From the NCBI GenBank assembly GCA_025370055.1, contig CP073041.1, positions 1,426,001 to 1,490,000 on the forward strand: 64,000 nucleotides of DNA. The letters run 5' to 3'. The notes beneath the pieces are model-generated. The model was not told the origin of the DNA, made no database searches, and worked only from the letters and a program-made list of their open reading frames with translations. The translations under genes and the position numbers were made by a program. Below, one piece after another: positions 26,719 to 35,325 of this stretch (the stretch's first letter is position 1; every line of letters begins with the position of its first letter). Source of the stretch: Woronichinia naegeliana WA131 (GTDB lineage: Bacteria > Cyanobacteriota > Cyanobacteriia > Cyanobacteriales > Microcystaceae).

Positions 26719-27912
26719 ATGTCTTTTCCCTTAGTCCAAGCTGCTTATATTCATCTTCCCTTTTGTCGTCGTCGCTGTTTTTACTGCGATTTTCCGGTGG
26801 TGGTGGTGGGGAATCACGCCAACTTAAGGGATCTAGCTGGGGTTCAACACTATGTTGAAGCTCTTTGCCAGGAAATTCAAATCACACCGTCTCAAGGTCA
26901 ATCGTTAAAAACTCTCTTTTTTGGCGGGGGAACTCCTTCTCTTTTGCCGATCGCTGCTTTGGAAACCATTCTCCACCAACTCGATCAAAAATTTGGGATT
27001 GATTCCAATGCAGAAATTTCCCTAGAAATTGATCCGGGGACTTTTACTCGTGAACAGTTGTCTGACTATCACCGTTTGGGGGTCAACCGTCTCAGTTTAG
27101 GGGTACAAGCTTTTCAAGATGAACTTTTGCAATCCTGTGGACGTTCCCATTGCCTGGCGGATATTTATTTGGCTGTTAACTGGCTACAGGTTAGGGGTTG
27201 GCAAAATTGGAGTTTAGATCTGATCTCTGGTCTGCCTCACCAAACCCTAGCTCAATGGCAATATTCCCTCGAAACCGCGATCGCCCTTGCCCCCCATCAT
27301 ATTTCCTGTTATGACCTGGTGTTAGAACCAGTTACGGCCTTTGGCAAACGCTTTCAGCCAGGCGAAACCCCGTTACCAACTGATGAAAATGCCGCTCAAA
27401 TGTATCGTCAAGCTTCTATTTTGCTGCAAAAAGCGGGTTACGAACACTACGAGATTTCTAACTATGCTCAAAAAGATCATCAATGTCGTCATAACCGAGT
27501 CTATTGGGAAAATCAAAGTTACTACGGTTTTGGCATGGGAGCAGCCAGTTACACCAACGGCATTCGCTTTACTCGACCTCGTACCCGTCAATCCTATTAC
27601 CATTGGCTGCAAAAATATCAACAGCAGGGCGGTCAGCTTTTTGACTCTCCCTTAGATTTAACAGAGCAATTATTAGAAACCCTGATGTTAGGTTTGCGCT
27701 TGGCAGAGGGAATTCCCCTAGAACGTCTAAGGAAATTTGGCCAAGATCCACTAGAAAAAGTGTTGAAAACCCTCGCGCCCTATCGTGCTAATGGTTGGGT
27801 TCGACAACCGACAGAATGCTCACCTTTGGTTGCGTTAACCGATCCAGAAGGTCTGTTATTTTCTAATACGGTTTTAACGGCTTTGTTTAAGGCTTTTTCT
27901 GAGGAAGAGTGA
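26719..27912 (+). CDS. hemW: HemW-like radical SAM protein (heme chaperone)
   Basis: Radical SAM protein of 397 residues. The 4Fe-4S motif is CRRRCFYCDF (CxxxCxxC) near residues 16-23, followed by GGGTPSLL and a C-terminal HemW domain. Such proteins are often annotated as oxygen-independent coproporphyrinogen III oxidase, but HemN-specific residues are generally absent in HemW, which binds and delivers heme. The ATG at 26719 (MSFPLVQAAYIHLPFC) fits the family better than the TTG at 26707. Its end overlaps a convergent small gene by 26 nt. Confidence 0.88.
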   Translation: MSFPLVQAAYIHLPFCRRRCFYCDFPVVVVGNHANLRDLAGVQHYVEALCQEIQITPSQGQSLKTLFFGGGTPSLLPIAALETILHQLDQKFGIDSNAEISLEIDPGTFTREQLSDYHRLGVNRLSLGVQAFQDELLQSCGRSHCLADIYLAVNWLQVRGWQNWSLDLISGLPHQTLAQWQYSLETAIALAPHHISCYDLVLEPVTAFGKRFQPGETPLPTDENAAQMYRQASILLQKAGYEHYEISNYAQKDHQCRHNRVYWENQSYYGFGMGAASYTNGIRFTRPRTRQSYYHWLQKYQQQGGQLFDSPLDLTEQLLETLMLGLRLAEGIPLERLRKFGQDPLEKVLKTLAPYRANGWVRQPTECSPLVALTDPEGLLFSNTVLTALFKAFSEEE

Positions 27913-28018
27913 GCTTTTTACGAGGCCAGCGAGTCCCCATCTCAGTCATGGCAGAGAAAACCAAATAGAGAACTAAAATCATCATCCCTATCAGAAAAGG
28001 CAATAAATCGTCTTTCAT
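27887..28018 (-). CDS. Small single-helix membrane protein (43 aa)
   Basis: A minus-strand frame from ATG at 28018 to TAA at 27887-27889 encodes 43 residues: MKDDLLPF, one hydrophobic helix (about 8-24), then a basic tail with RWPRKK. The size and layout recall small subunits of photosynthetic or NDH-1 complexes, but I do not recognise it as a named one. It overlaps the 3' end of hemW in antisense. There is only a weak GAG upstream. Confidence 0.5.
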   Translation of the reverse strand: MKDDLLPFLIGMMILVLYLVFSAMTEMGTRWPRKKLTLPQKKP

Positions 28019-28097
28019 TTTTGCTCGACTCTGCGTTGTTTCAACAGGCTTAGAAGGAAATTAATTTAATATTTAATCATTAATTATTATCGTTGCC

Positions 28098-28736
28098 CTA
28101 AGCTCTCATTTGTTCTACTTTTGACAGGACAAATAAACTGCCATCTCCCCCCCGACCAATCCGCATTGTTTCATCCAAATAGGTAATATCTAAGGTGGGA
28201 ATCCGTCCCTGGGGGCCACGAGCCTGTACAACTTTGCAGGGATCAAGTCGAGGTGTTTTAAAACCAGTTACAGTTTGAATTGCAATAATTCTTTCTAAAA
28301 ATTGGACGTTTAAGCGTTTATCTGGCAAGGGAGAACCCGATTCTTTGGCGATCTCAAAGGTGGCTGTTACTTTCACATAGCCGGAGACTAAACCGAGGGG
28401 ATGTTTGACAAAAGCTTGATTAAAAAATGCTTGGTTAGCCACATCGATCGCCTGATAGACTTTTCCTAACTGTAAACCAAGGGGGAGTTTATCAAGGGAA
28501 CGAATTTCGCGGGCAGTGGAATAATGGAGTAGCCAAATCCCATTGAGCAGTTGGGGAGCATACAAAAGGGGATAAAGCTTAGGATTGACAGCTTCTAGGG
28601 CAACCGTTAATTGTTCAATTTCGGCGATCGCTTTGGGATCTAGCCTTAAGTTGGTGAGGGGTGAACCTTGCTTTTGGGCCTGTAGGGGTTCAATAATAGC
28701 GAGGAGTTGGTTTTTGAGGGACTGTTGGGGATTCAA
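28098..28736 (-). CDS. PAP/fibrillin family protein (plastid lipid-associated type)
   Basis: Protein of 212 residues of the PAP/fibrillin family, lipocalin-like proteins associated with thylakoids and plastoglobule-like bodies, thought to bind lipids or prenylquinones. Typical segments are LLNGIWLLHYSTAREI and, at the end, LDITYLDETMRIGRGGDGSLFVL. The start appears to be the TTG at 28736 since no ATG lies nearby in frame. No partner gene is adjacent. Confidence 0.8.
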   Translation of the reverse strand: MNPQQSLKNQLLAIIEPLQAQKQGSPLTNLRLDPKAIAEIEQLTVALEAVNPKLYPLLYAPQLLNGIWLLHYSTAREIRSLDKLPLGLQLGKVYQAIDVANQAFFNQAFVKHPLGLVSGYVKVTATFEIAKESGSPLPDKRLNVQFLERIIAIQTVTGFKTPRLDPCKVVQARGPQGRIPTLDITYLDETMRIGRGGDGSLFVLSKVEQMRA

Positions 28737-28821
28737 GGTATTGTCTCAGTCACAGGATTATGTTCTTGATTTTAGCTGACTTGTTTCTCTGAATTTTCAT
28801 CATGTTTTTGGGATGAGTTAA

Positions 28822-29550
28822 ATGCTGGCCGTTTCTCAGGTTGAATTGTGGTGGTTTTCTCTCTCTGTTGATGAGCATACTCTAGCTTCTCTGATTGCTC
28901 TCCTATCCCCCACTGAAATGGCAAGGGCCGATCGCTTTCGGTTTGATCATCATCGTCGTCGTTATCAAATTGCTCATGGTGCGCTCAGAATTTTATTGGC
29001 TAATCATCTCCATTGTTCCCCCGCATCCATTGCTTTTGACTACAGTGAACGGGGTAAACCGGCGATCGCCGACCATTGTCAGCCCCAGGGTTTACAGTTT
29101 AATTTATCCCATTCTGAAGACTTAGGGATTGTGGGAATTAGTCGCGATCGCTTGATTGGAGTGGATGTGGAATATGTGCGAGACATGGACAATTTAGACT
29201 CCCTGATCAAGCGTTTTTTCTGTGCTGAAGAGTATCACTATTTTCAACAGGCAAATTCCCAGGAACAACAGAAAATCTTCTTTCAACTCTGGACAGCCAA
29301 AGAGGCCTATCTCAAAGCAACAGGGGCTGGATTAGCGGGTGGTCTCGATCAGGTACAATTATCCCTATCACCCTTAAAGTTTCAATCTCTCCCAGGAAAC
29401 ACTGAAGATCTCAAAGACTGGGGTTTATTTTCCTGTGCATTACTATCAAATTATCAGGCCGCGATCGCTGTCGGTCAACCTTGGCAAAGAACGACTCATT
29501 TAACCCCTTGGCAACTAGAAATGAAAGCGTTTCAGTTTCCCATTTCCTAA
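28822..29550 (+). CDS. 4'-phosphopantetheinyl transferase (Sfp/HetI type)
   Basis: Enzyme of 242 residues transferring phosphopantetheine from CoA to acyl- or peptidyl-carrier proteins. Magnesium and catalytic motifs are visible: IGVDVEYV near 112-119 and FQLWTAKEAYLKATGAG near 155-171, together with FNLSHSEDLG near 93-102. Sfp-type enzymes in cyanobacteria have broad carrier-protein range and activate fatty acid and secondary metabolite synthases. No NRPS/PKS gene is within the window. Confidence 0.88.
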   Translation: MLAVSQVELWWFSLSVDEHTLASLIALLSPTEMARADRFRFDHHRRRYQIAHGALRILLANHLHCSPASIAFDYSERGKPAIADHCQPQGLQFNLSHSEDLGIVGISRDRLIGVDVEYVRDMDNLDSLIKRFFCAEEYHYFQQANSQEQQKIFFQLWTAKEAYLKATGAGLAGGLDQVQLSLSPLKFQSLPGNTEDLKDWGLFSCALLSNYQAAIAVGQPWQRTTHLTPWQLEMKAFQFPIS

Positions 29551-29657
29551 TCAGGAATGTGCTATTGTAAAAAAATAGACTAGCCTATTGCCTTAATTTT
29601 AGCTTGTACCAGGATTGTTGATGTAGATTTTGAGCCTAGGTGTCGAAAATTTTGGGT

Positions 29658-29894
29658 ATGTCAACCTTTAAATTCCGCACTACTATAAAATTTGAAACTA
29701 TTGCTAGTCATCTCAATAAATTCTGTGGTATCAGTGAAGAACTTGCAAGTAAACGTCTTCACTTGCTCAAAAAAATTCATGGTCTTGGAGGTGCAGATAA
29801 TGTTGTCTTTGACTTTTCAGGTGGTGTCTATAATAGTCTTACCGATGAATTTTTAGGAAGCCTCACTACTGGAGGTGCAAAGGAGAAAGCCTAA
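29658..29894 (+). CDS. Unknown small protein, first gene of a two-gene unit
   Basis: Protein of 78 residues (84 if the upstream GTG at 29640 is used) with a helical first half (FETIASHLNKFCGISEELASKRLHLLKK) and a Gly/Asp-rich second half. I do not recognise the family. Its stop and the next start share one base (TAATG), so the two are translationally coupled. Small-plus-larger coupled genes of this shape can be antitoxin/toxin pairs, but nothing more supports that here. Confidence 0.6.
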   Translation: MSTFKFRTTIKFETIASHLNKFCGISEELASKRLHLLKKIHGLGGADNVVFDFSGGVYNSLTDEFLGSLTTGGAKEKA

Positions 29895-30625
29895 TGAAAA
29901 AAAAAGATGCCTGGGCCATTCTAAGAATAGATGAAATGTCTATTGAATTGGCAGATTATATCAGCATAAAAGGTGTTTATGATAGCGAAGAAGCGGCCCA
30001 TTTAGCGATACCCAATTCTTCGGAAAAATCTCATTATCTTGTGGTGAGAACTCGGCACTATTGCGATGAATTAACGACTAAAAACTTTGCACAATCTAAT
30101 CCCCAATTTGTTCAAGGAATTCAGCTTCGATCTAACGGTAGTTACGCTGCTATAGACAAATTTCAGGAAGGATTTTCAGCGATTCAATGCCTTTGGCAAA
30201 TACTTCCCTCGCAAACTCGCAAACAGGCTCTTTTTCAATCATTAAATCAGTTAACTGAAGTGGCACTCGCAAGAGCTTTAAGTGCATCTCTGAATGAAAA
30301 TCCCAATTTACCTTGGGATCTGGAGCTATCTAATGGTCAACGAATTGTCGTTAAAGTGGTTATCCTTGAACCAGAAGCTAAAAAATCCCCTAATCTTCAA
30401 TTTCCCTTGGAAAGACAGTTTGATTTTTTTGTGATCGTGATCTTTACACCAGATTTACAGATAGAAATCGCAAGAATGATTCCAGTTGAAGCTCTAGATT
30501 TTTATGCTCGTTCCGTTAATCCCTTATATAAACAATCTGCATTAAACCTGCGAGTGACTCAAGCTTTATTAGACTACCCCGGTTCTCAAACAGTGAATCT
30601 TAATCCCGTTTTAGTGGCTGCTTAA
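29894..30625 (+). CDS. Unknown protein with possible restriction-endonuclease-like domain
   Basis: Protein of 243 residues. The second half contains PWDLELSNGQRIVVKVV (near 135-151), then FDFFVIVIFTPDLQIEIARMIPVEAL (in pieces), a pattern that resembles the core of PD-(D/E)XK nuclease-like domains: an Asp, a hairpin, then x-x-Lys. The Glu/Asp usually two residues before the Lys is Val here, so activity is doubtful. It is coupled to the small upstream gene. Confidence in the frame is good, in the function low. Confidence 0.6.
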   Translation: MKKKDAWAILRIDEMSIELADYISIKGVYDSEEAAHLAIPNSSEKSHYLVVRTRHYCDELTTKNFAQSNPQFVQGIQLRSNGSYAAIDKFQEGFSAIQCLWQILPSQTRKQALFQSLNQLTEVALARALSASLNENPNLPWDLELSNGQRIVVKVVILEPEAKKSPNLQFPLERQFDFFVIVIFTPDLQIEIARMIPVEALDFYARSVNPLYKQSALNLRVTQALLDYPGSQTVNLNPVLVAA

Positions 30626-30644
30626 TTTTCTACCTGCTTAGTAA

Positions 30645-31283
30645 TCACGATTTCGGCTGAATTAAATATCCACAACTATGTTCACCACTATTGAGCCAAT
30701 GAATCCGCTCAATGATGCAATCGGATAGAACTGCGCTAAACATTTCTAGCTCATGACCACAGATCGTTGGATATGATTCAGCGACTTCGGCAATGGCACA
30801 ATGGTGTTCGGCCAAAATAAATTGATTGGGGGTTTCGGGTAAATGCAATTCGGCCATGTAACCCTCTTCTCTGCGGAGAGAGACTAACTGTTTCACCCGC
30901 ATTTCTAAAGATCCTGCCCCAATGCGTTGACTATATTCCTCGGCTTTTCTTTCCCACTGTCTTTTCAGGACTTCGCCCACCTGTTGTTCGCCTACCGTCT
31001 CCGTTAAGGTATCCAAAAAGGAAACTGCAAATTCTCCATAACGACTGGGAAAGCGATCGCGCCCTTGTTTGCTGAGTTGATAGTAATGCTGAGGCCGTCC
31101 CATGCCCATCTGTACCGCTTGATGAAGAATTAGCTCCTCTGCTTCTAGATCCTTAAGATGCCGTCGGATGGCTTGCGGACTAATTTCTAAAAGATCGGCT
31201 AACTCCTGGGCCGTTGCTTGACCCTGTTTCAGCAGATAATTGAGAATATCCTCTTTAGTGGAGAGCTGTGGTGTAATAGTCAT
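30645..31283 (-). CDS. sufR: SufR, Fe-S-sensing repressor of the suf operon
   Basis: DeoR-like winged-helix regulator of 212 residues. HTH at about 20-60 (ATAQELADLLEISPQAIRRH), and a C-terminal Cys cluster (HHCAIAE, TICGHE, SDCIIE, HSCGYL) that holds the 4Fe-4S cluster. Holo-SufR represses sufBCDS in Synechocystis. I start at ATG 31283 (MTITPQLSTKEDIL); an upstream TTG at 31310 would add nine residues. The gene is divergent from sufB, and two perfect SufR operators lie between them. Confidence 0.93.
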   Translation of the reverse strand: MTITPQLSTKEDILNYLLKQGQATAQELADLLEISPQAIRRHLKDLEAEELILHQAVQMGMGRPQHYYQLSKQGRDRFPSRYGEFAVSFLDTLTETVGEQQVGEVLKRQWERKAEEYSQRIGAGSLEMRVKQLVSLRREEGYMAELHLPETPNQFILAEHHCAIAEVAESYPTICGHELEMFSAVLSDCIIERIHWLNSGEHSCGYLIQPKS

Positions 31284-31405
31284 AGCAAGCGATCGCCAAA
31301 AAAAATCCAAAAAATCTCGATGAAGTCCAGCCGTCCAAGCCGTGGCCAGAAACCTTGGGGTTGCCTTACCAACAGATCAGACTAAATCTATCTTAACGAC
31401 TTTGA

Positions 31406-31419
31406 CAACTTGTGTGTTG
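31406..31419. promoter_or_regulatory. SufR operator 1 (CAAC-N6-GTTG)
   Basis: CAACTTGTGTGTTG is a perfect match to the inverted repeat CAAC-N6-GTTG published for Synechocystis SufR. It lies in the sufR-sufB divergent region, 148 nt before the sufB start. Confidence 0.88.
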
Positions 31420-31445
31420 TTAATCTATGATGGAGAAGAGTTAAG

Positions 31446-31459
31446 CAACTGTTTTGTTG
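31446..31459. promoter_or_regulatory. SufR operator 2 (CAAC-N6-GTTG)
   Basis: CAACTGTTTTGTTG is the second perfect match, 40 bp from the first, close to four helical turns, so dimers at both sites would face the same side. Confidence 0.88.
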
Positions 31460-31566
31460 TTTAAGTATCCAGTCCTTGAGAATACCTTTTTCCGTCCTCT
31501 CACGCTTCTATCTCCTCGGCGATGAAGTTCTGAGATTTTATCCCCCACCAGAGAACCCTAAATCCG

Positions 31567-34092
31567 ATGAGTGCGACTACCGTTAAAACCCTCGTCAACC
31601 AACCCTACAAATATGGTTTTGTTACTGACATTGAAACAGATACCATTGCACGAGGGCTAAGTGAGGATGTCATTCGGCTAATTTCAGCCAAGAAAAACGA
31701 ACCCGAATTTATGCTAGAGTTTCGCCTCAAAGCCTATCGCCACTGGCTGACGATGACGGAACCCACCTGGCCCCACGTTTCCTATCCGGCGATCGATTAC
31801 CAAGACATTATCTACTACTCTGCTCCCAAACAGAAAACCGAAAAATTAAATAGCCTAGATGAAGTGGATCCAGCCATCCTAGAAACCTTTGAAAAATTAG
31901 GAATTCCCCTCTCTGAGCAAAAACGCCTCAGTAATGTCGCCGTAGATGCTATTTTTGACAGTGTTTCGATTGGCACTACCTTTAAAGAAAAATTAGCCGA
32001 ACATGGTGTCATTTTTTGCTCCATTTCCGAAGCTTTGCAAGAGCATCCCGAATTAGTTAAACAATATTTAGGCTCCGTTGTTCCCGTCGGAGATAATTTT
32101 TTTGCGGCCCTGAATGCCGCCGTTTTTAGTGATGGCTCTTTTGTCTTTATTCCCAAAGGCGTAAAATGCCCAATGGATTTATCTACCTATTTTCGCATTA
32201 ATAATGGTGATACAGGACAGTTTGAACGGACATTAATTATTGCTGAAGATGGAGCCTCCGTCAGCTATTTGGAGGGCTGTCATCCCGCCGGAGAACAAGT
32301 GCTTACCGCCCAAGGCTGGAGCAATATTGAAAGCCTCAAAGCTGGCGATAAAGTTTATGATCACAATGGTCAACTGCAAAAAGTTCGAGCCGCAATGGTA
32401 CGTCATCATCAAGGGGAGATGATTACCATCCGTCCAGTTTCTCGATACAATGAATTTCGTCTAACACCTGAACATCCAGTTTATGCGATTAAACGGGAAA
32501 ATGTGACGGTTAAAAGGAATATCAGAAAAGAGGGCTGGTTGCCTGAAGTTAATACTAAAAAATTATTAAAAACTGAACCTGAGTGGGTTAAAGCAGGGGA
32601 ACTTCAAAAAGGAGACTTTATCTTAGTACCCAAATTAACTCGCGCTGATTCATCGGCTTTTAGCGATGCTGAATTGGAACTGCTTGGTTATTATCTGGCA
32701 GAAGGGAGCACCTACTTTAACCAAGCAAACCGACAATATACTAATCAATTATCTTTTGGTTTACATGAAAAAGAATTAGTGAATCGTGCTCATCACTTAG
32801 TGACAGAAATTACAGGTCGTCCTGCCTATGTCACAGAACAAACCGATCGCAACGGTGCCGGCATTAGTTTTTATTCCCAACAATACTCTGAATGGTTTAC
32901 TGAACACTGTGGTAAGGGAGCAACGACAAAGCAACTTAGTCCCGCTTTAATGGAACTTTCTCCTCAGCAAACAAAAGTCTTCTTAGATGCTTATTTAGCA
33001 GGGGATGGTAATGTTCATCAACGTGATAATTCTTGTTTAGTTCGTTATTGTACAGCTTCAGAAACCCTCGCTCAACAGGTTCAAATGCTGCTCAATAAAT
33101 TGAATATTTACGCTTGGATTCAGACTCGACCAGGGGGTGAAGTTCAATTTTCCAAACAATCAGAGCGAATGATTAACCGTCAACCTCTTTATCAGGTAGG
33201 TTATACCGACCAGAAAAAATGGGATATGGTACGAGAAACAGATACGCACTTTATTATTCCGATTCGTGAGGTTGATCGTGAAGACTATGATGATTTAGTC
33301 TTTAACATTGATGTTGATCAAACCCATAGTTATCTGGTTCGAGGCTTTGCTGTTCACAACTGTACTGCCCCGATGTACGATAGTAACCAACTTCACGCGG
33401 CTGTGGTTGAATTAGTAGCATTAGATAATGCTGAGATTAAATATTCAACGGTGCAAAATTGGTATGCGGGGGATACCAACGGTAAAGGTGGAATCTACAA
33501 CTTTGTGACCAAGCGAGGCCTTTGTAAAGGTGTGAATTCTAAGATTTCCTGGACACAGGTAGAAACAGGTTCTGCAATTACCTGGAAATATCCTAGTTGT
33601 GTTTTAGTGGGCGATCATTCCGTAGGAGAATTTTATTCCATTGCCTTAACAAATAACTATCAGCAGGCCGATACGGGGACGAAAATGATCCATATTGGTA
33701 AAAATACTCGCAGCACGATTATTTCTAAGGGAATTTCTGCCGGTCATTCTCAAAATAGTTATCGAGGTTTGGTAAAAATGGGGCCAAAGTCCCAGGGTTC
33801 CCGCAACTATTCCCAGTGTGATTCTATGCTGATTGGTGATAATGCGGAGGCCAATACTTTTCCCTATATTCAGGTAGATAATAATACAGCGAAGGTCGAG
33901 CATGAGGCTTCTACCTCTAAAATTGGGGAAGACCAGCTTTTCTACTTTGCCCAACGAGGGATTTCTGAAGAAAATGCGGTTTCCTTGCTCGTCAGTGGTT
34001 TTTGTAAGGACGTACTTAATGAATTACCTTTAGAGTTTGCGGCAGAAGCTGATAAGTTACTCAGTCTTAAGCTAGAAGGTACAGTGGGCTAA
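31567..34092 (+). CDS. sufB: SufB, Fe-S cluster scaffold, interrupted by an in-frame intein
   Basis: Precursor of 841 residues. Exteins are residues 1-237 and 599-841, which give a mature SufB of 480 residues, the normal length. SufB is the scaffold of the SufBC2D complex that assembles Fe-S clusters in the cytosol. The intein sits at SYLEG/CTAPMY, in a conserved part of the beta-helix core. Downstream come sufC, sufD and sufS on the same strand. Splicing is required for function, so the element could affect timing of Fe-S assembly. The start at ATG 31567 gives a standard cyanobacterial N-terminus. Confidence 0.95.
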   Translation: MSATTVKTLVNQPYKYGFVTDIETDTIARGLSEDVIRLISAKKNEPEFMLEFRLKAYRHWLTMTEPTWPHVSYPAIDYQDIIYYSAPKQKTEKLNSLDEVDPAILETFEKLGIPLSEQKRLSNVAVDAIFDSVSIGTTFKEKLAEHGVIFCSISEALQEHPELVKQYLGSVVPVGDNFFAALNAAVFSDGSFVFIPKGVKCPMDLSTYFRINNGDTGQFERTLIIAEDGASVSYLEGCHPAGEQVLTAQGWSNIESLKAGDKVYDHNGQLQKVRAAMVRHHQGEMITIRPVSRYNEFRLTPEHPVYAIKRENVTVKRNIRKEGWLPEVNTKKLLKTEPEWVKAGELQKGDFILVPKLTRADSSAFSDAELELLGYYLAEGSTYFNQANRQYTNQLSFGLHEKELVNRAHHLVTEITGRPAYVTEQTDRNGAGISFYSQQYSEWFTEHCGKGATTKQLSPALMELSPQQTKVFLDAYLAGDGNVHQRDNSCLVRYCTASETLAQQVQMLLNKLNIYAWIQTRPGGEVQFSKQSERMINRQPLYQVGYTDQKKWDMVRETDTHFIIPIREVDREDYDDLVFNIDVDQTHSYLVRGFAVHNCTAPMYDSNQLHAAVVELVALDNAEIKYSTVQNWYAGDTNGKGGIYNFVTKRGLCKGVNSKISWTQVETGSAITWKYPSCVLVGDHSVGEFYSIALTNNYQQADTGTKMIHIGKNTRSTIISKGISAGHSQNSYRGLVKMGPKSQGSRNYSQCDSMLIGDNAEANTFPYIQVDNNTAKVEHEASTSKIGEDQLFYFAQRGISEENAVSLLVSGFCKDVLNELPLEFAAEADKLLSLKLEGTVG
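32278..33360 (+). other. SufB intein with LAGLIDADG homing endonuclease (361 aa)
   Basis: Residues 238-598 of the precursor. It begins with Cys238 ([14 protein letters not shown]), block B is [11 protein letters not shown], and it ends GFAVHN followed by Cys599, so all splicing residues (C1, TxxH, HN, C+1) are present. Two dodecapeptide motifs ([10 protein letters not shown] and [10 protein letters not shown]) identify a LAGLIDADG endonuclease domain that appears uninterrupted. The size and insertion point resemble the mycobacterial SufB (Pps1) intein, from memory. Confidence 0.93.
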
Positions 34093-34148
34093 GATTTGGC
34101 TAACTAAACCTGATAGACTTGCCTCGCTCTCCGAAGAGAGAGTGCCCT

Positions 34149-34241
34149 CTTAGCCCCCTTTCAAAAGCTATCCATTACGCAGAAGCCTCTGAAATCCTGG
34201 CTGAGTCTCGATCCCCCCAACCCCCCTTAAAAAGGGGGGCA
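34149..34241 (-). repeat. Longer dispersed repeat with family P hairpin, copy 6
   Basis: It starts CTCTTAGCCCCCTTTCAAAAG and ends GATCCCCCCAACCCCCCTT then AAAAAGGGGGG, the same arrangement as 9660-9753. Confidence 0.7.
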
Positions 34242-34353
34242 ACGCCCAAAAGACTTACTGTGCATGGCTTTGAGTTTTTAGATTGGGAGATTTGCTGAAA
34301 GAACAGCTTTCAAAAGAGGGAAATGAGTAAGTTGACTGTTTAAATTTCTTTTG

Positions 34354-34431
34354 TCAACTGTCAATTATCAATTATCAACTATCAACTATCAACTATCAAC
34401 TATCAACTATCAACTATCAACTATCAATTAT
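34354..34431 (+). repeat. Tandem heptamer array (TCAACTA/TCAATTA)
   Basis: About eleven consecutive seven-base units of TCAACTA or TCAATTA directly upstream of the sufC start, flanked by degenerate units. No spacers, so not CRISPR. Such heptamer arrays are familiar in cyanobacterial intergenic DNA and vary in copy number. Confidence 0.85.
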
Positions 34432-34455
34432 TAACCATCCATTATCAAAGATTCC

Positions 34456-35226
34456 ATGACCAACACTATCCTCTCTGTTAAAAACCTCACGGCTACCGTT
34501 GATGGCAATCCTATTCTTAAAGGACTTAATTTAGACGTTAAAGCGGGAGAAGTTCATGCTATTATGGGGCGTAATGGTTCAGGTAAAAGCACTTTCTCTA
34601 AAGTCTTAACCGGTCATCCTGACTATGAAGTAACAGGAGGAGAAATTCTCTATAAAGGCGAAAATTTATTAGAGAAGGAGCCGGAAGCTAGGGCTTTAGC
34701 GGGAATTTTTCTTGCCTTTCAGTATCCTCTCGAAATTCCTGGGGTTAGCAATCTTGATTTTTTACGCATTGCCTATAATGCTAAACAAAAACATTTAGGA
34801 CTGGAAGAAATTGATGCCTTTGACTTTGAAGATTTGGTTAATGAAAAGCTGGATATTGTGCAGATGAATCCGAGTTTTCTTGATCGCAGTTTAAACGAGG
34901 GTTTTTCGGGCGGAGAAAAGAAACGGAATGAAATCCTACAAATGGCTATTTTAGAGCCAACTTTATCTATCTTGGATGAAATTGATTCGGGGTTAGATAT
35001 TGATGCTTTGCGTATCGTTTCAGGGGGAGTTAATCAACTCAAAAGGCCTGACAATGCCACAATTGTCATTACCCACTACCAACGCCTATTAGACTATATC
35101 GAGCCGGATTACGTTCATGTTATGTACGATGGCAAAATTGTGATGAGTGGCGGTAAAGAATTGGCGTTTGAACTAGAAGCCAAGGGCTATGATTTTTTAG
35201 ATGAAGCAGCACTTATCCCTGCTTAA
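34456..35226 (+). CDS. sufC: SufC, ABC-type ATPase of the Fe-S assembly complex
   Basis: ATPase of 256 residues that drives conformational change in SufBC2D. Walker A is GRNGSGKST (near 38-46), the signature is FSGGEKKR, Walker B is [12 protein letters not shown], and the switch His is in VITHYQ. It starts at ATG 34456, 363 nt after sufB across a repeat-filled gap, which is long for an operon. Confidence 0.95.
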   Translation: MTNTILSVKNLTATVDGNPILKGLNLDVKAGEVHAIMGRNGSGKSTFSKVLTGHPDYEVTGGEILYKGENLLEKEPEARALAGIFLAFQYPLEIPGVSNLDFLRIAYNAKQKHLGLEEIDAFDFEDLVNEKLDIVQMNPSFLDRSLNEGFSGGEKKRNEILQMAILEPTLSILDEIDSGLDIDALRIVSGGVNQLKRPDNATIVITHYQRLLDYIEPDYVHVMYDGKIVMSGGKELAFELEAKGYDFLDEAALIPA

Positions 35227-35325
35227 ATACTTCGGCCTTTTTGGTCAACCAGAGTTTAAACCTTTAGTTTAAATTTTTCAGTTTAAATCTTAATTGTATC
35301 GTTATTTTCAGAATGAGGGGAAACA

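Larger units (their letters stand above)
34093..34455. other. Repeat-filled spacer between sufB and sufC
   Basis: About 360 bases without a gene, made almost entirely of a dispersed repeat (34149-34241) and a heptamer array (34354-34431). Confidence 0.8.

Noticed and set aside
34354-34431. Possible CRISPR array
   Set aside because: Units are seven bases with no spacers and there are no cas genes in the window.
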